The position numbers and the translations under genes are program-made. The notes beneath the pieces are model-generated. The model was given only the letters and a program-made list of their open reading frames with translations, was not told the origin of the DNA and made no database searches. Shown piece after piece: positions 62,733-64,000 of a DNA stretch of 64,000 nt (positions within the stretch are counted from its first letter, which is position 1; every line of letters begins with the position of its first letter). The DNA is from Strigops habroptila. Its lineage: Eukaryota; Chordata; Aves; Psittaciformes; Psittacidae. The DNA is taken from contig NC_044277.2 of assembly GCF_004027225.2 (NCBI RefSeq), forward strand, positions 85,944,283 through 86,008,282, written 5' to 3'.

Positions 62733-64000
62733 TTTGAATTTCTTCCCTCTGATATTGATATTTCTGCTGTCTCCACTGTTACCTACAGAATCCACCTGCA
62801 GTGCAGGGCTGGAAGTCAGCTCAACAGATGCTGCAAATGCCACCACTTCCACTGAGCTCATTTGAGAAACTGGTGCATGTACATTTGGCTCTGATGAAGT
62901 GCACAGAGACCAGGAGCACTGCAGAAGCAAGTTACGCTTTGTTCTGGAATTAGTATAGCAAGATGTACTGTTCACCCAAACTTTCTCCAAGCTGTGATTA
63001 ACATACTGAGACAAAACCCACACAGGTCTTTGGCAGTCATCAGCCTCTCAGCAAGGATATGTTGAAGTCTGAATTTCTGCTTTCTGTGAGAAAAGGCTGC
63101 TTCCTTGCCCTCTTACTAGAGAGTAGATCAAGCACCTTAGTGCTTTCCTCAGGCTGCCTCCCATACCTAGGCACAGCTCTATACAGACAATGAGCATCCT
63201 CCTCATTCCCTTCCTCTGTCTCCTCTGCCACATGGAATGCAAAGTCCTTGGATGACTGCTGAGTAGCTTGTGTGCCTCAAGGTCTCTGCTTCCAGGGCTG
63301 ACCAGTCTTGTCACCCTTGTGCCTTTATGCTTCCTTTAGATTTATCGCACTGTTTTTTTTTTTTCACTTCACTTGAAAGCCTTTGTGGTCATGGACCATT
63401 TCTTTGTCAGGTCCTGCTGGTTCCTGCGCTAGAAATCATAAGCAACACCAAAAGCTGTGACATTGCTGGTGCATAGCTTGGATTCTGACCAAAACTTAAA
63501 ACCAGCCTGAATATCCAAATCTGATTTTGGACCTCCAATTCCAGAGTTCTGACTTTAGATTTTGCTCCCCCCTCCCCCTCCCTTTTCTTTTTTTATTTAT
63601 AGACTCTTGAGCAACTGTCAGAAATATTGGACTTATGATCTGGAAATTAAAAGGCTTCCTAATTGGTCTGGCCCCCTTTTAAATAACATTTTATTCTACT
63701 GCTAGAAAGTACTTTTAAAATTCATGGAAATGCATACTTCCACACATTCTTAGTGAAATAACTAAATAAAGCGCTAGGCATTAATTTCAAAGAAAATAGT
63801 TAGAAGTGCCATTTCAGTTATTAGTCATTTTCATATAACAACCACTCTTCAACATGGTACCATTTAATCTCAGCCATGTAATTATAAGCACTAAAGGTTT
63901 TTTCCAATGTGTAATTTTCTCCATCATCAAAAATATCACTGCAAGCAGCACCTCATGGGAAATATAGTAAAGACTGTAAACCTGCTTGATTACAGTTGCA
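62733..64000. other. Intergenic sequence to the window edge, nothing identified
   Basis: Minus-strand open frames at 62712-63023 and 63040-63314 lie just upstream of the CR1 fragment. They have no recognisable domain and probably arise by chance. A T run is at 63352-63364 and a C/T-rich patch at 63568-63592. Confidence 0.5.

Noticed and set aside
62712..63314. Minus-strand open frames of 63-103 codons near the CR1 ORF2 fragment
   Set aside because: I considered a CR1 5' coding part, but only the 62620-62732 segment matches CR1. These frames lack any recognisable block or conserved residue pattern.
1..64000. CRISPR arrays, operons, tRNA or rRNA genes, and phage-type or novel defence systems
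   Set aside because: No regularly spaced direct repeats, no clustered co-oriented genes, and no cloverleaf or rRNA sequence seen. The window is vertebrate intron and intergenic DNA.

Overview
The window reads as vertebrate nuclear DNA, most likely from a bird. It has long introns and no bacterial-style gene packing. It holds two recognisable exons of one vertebrate transporter gene. Several fragments of CR1 LINEs are present, one with the avian-type 3' end (GGACTAGATGAT...TTCTATTCTATTCT near 40.5 kb). I cannot name the species, and another sauropsid is not fully excluded.

The only protein-coding gene I can support is SLC22A23 (solute carrier family 22 member 23) on the minus strand. Exon 2 is at 330-433. 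Exon 1, with the start codon, is at 17645-18177 inside a large CpG island. They are separated by a 17.2 kb intron 1. Intron 2 and all later exons lie beyond the left edge. The rest of the window, from about 19.6 kb rightward, is upstream of the gene once the duplication is discounted.

The dominant structural feature is a 13.5 kb direct repeat, 7047-20569 and 20770-34297, separated by exactly 200 Ns. The right copy starts inside the left copy's sequence. Unique sequence resumes at 34298 exactly where the left copy was cut off. In the stretches I compared by eye the copies differ almost only by one- or two-base indels in homopolymers. This is the signature of two overlapping contig ends placed side by side without merging, not a biological tandem duplication. 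SLC22A23 exon 1 and its promoter therefore appear twice (second copy 31376-31910). Both copies are frameshifted in opposite directions at one G run (10 G and 12 G on the coding strand). A run of 11 restores an open 178-codon exon ending at a canonical donor.

From 34.3 to 64 kb I find no gene. There are old CR1 fragments (about 33.8-35.3, 36.9-37.1, 40.5, 60.0-60.25 and 62.6-62.7 kb), a pair of related MIR/L2-like ancient repeats (37.8-38.1 and 59.4-59.7 kb), a possible unclassified repeat at 48.2-49.05 kb, and simple repeats. I found no RNA genes, CRISPR arrays, operons or new gene system. The most useful result is the assembly artefact and its effect on the SLC22A23 gene model.
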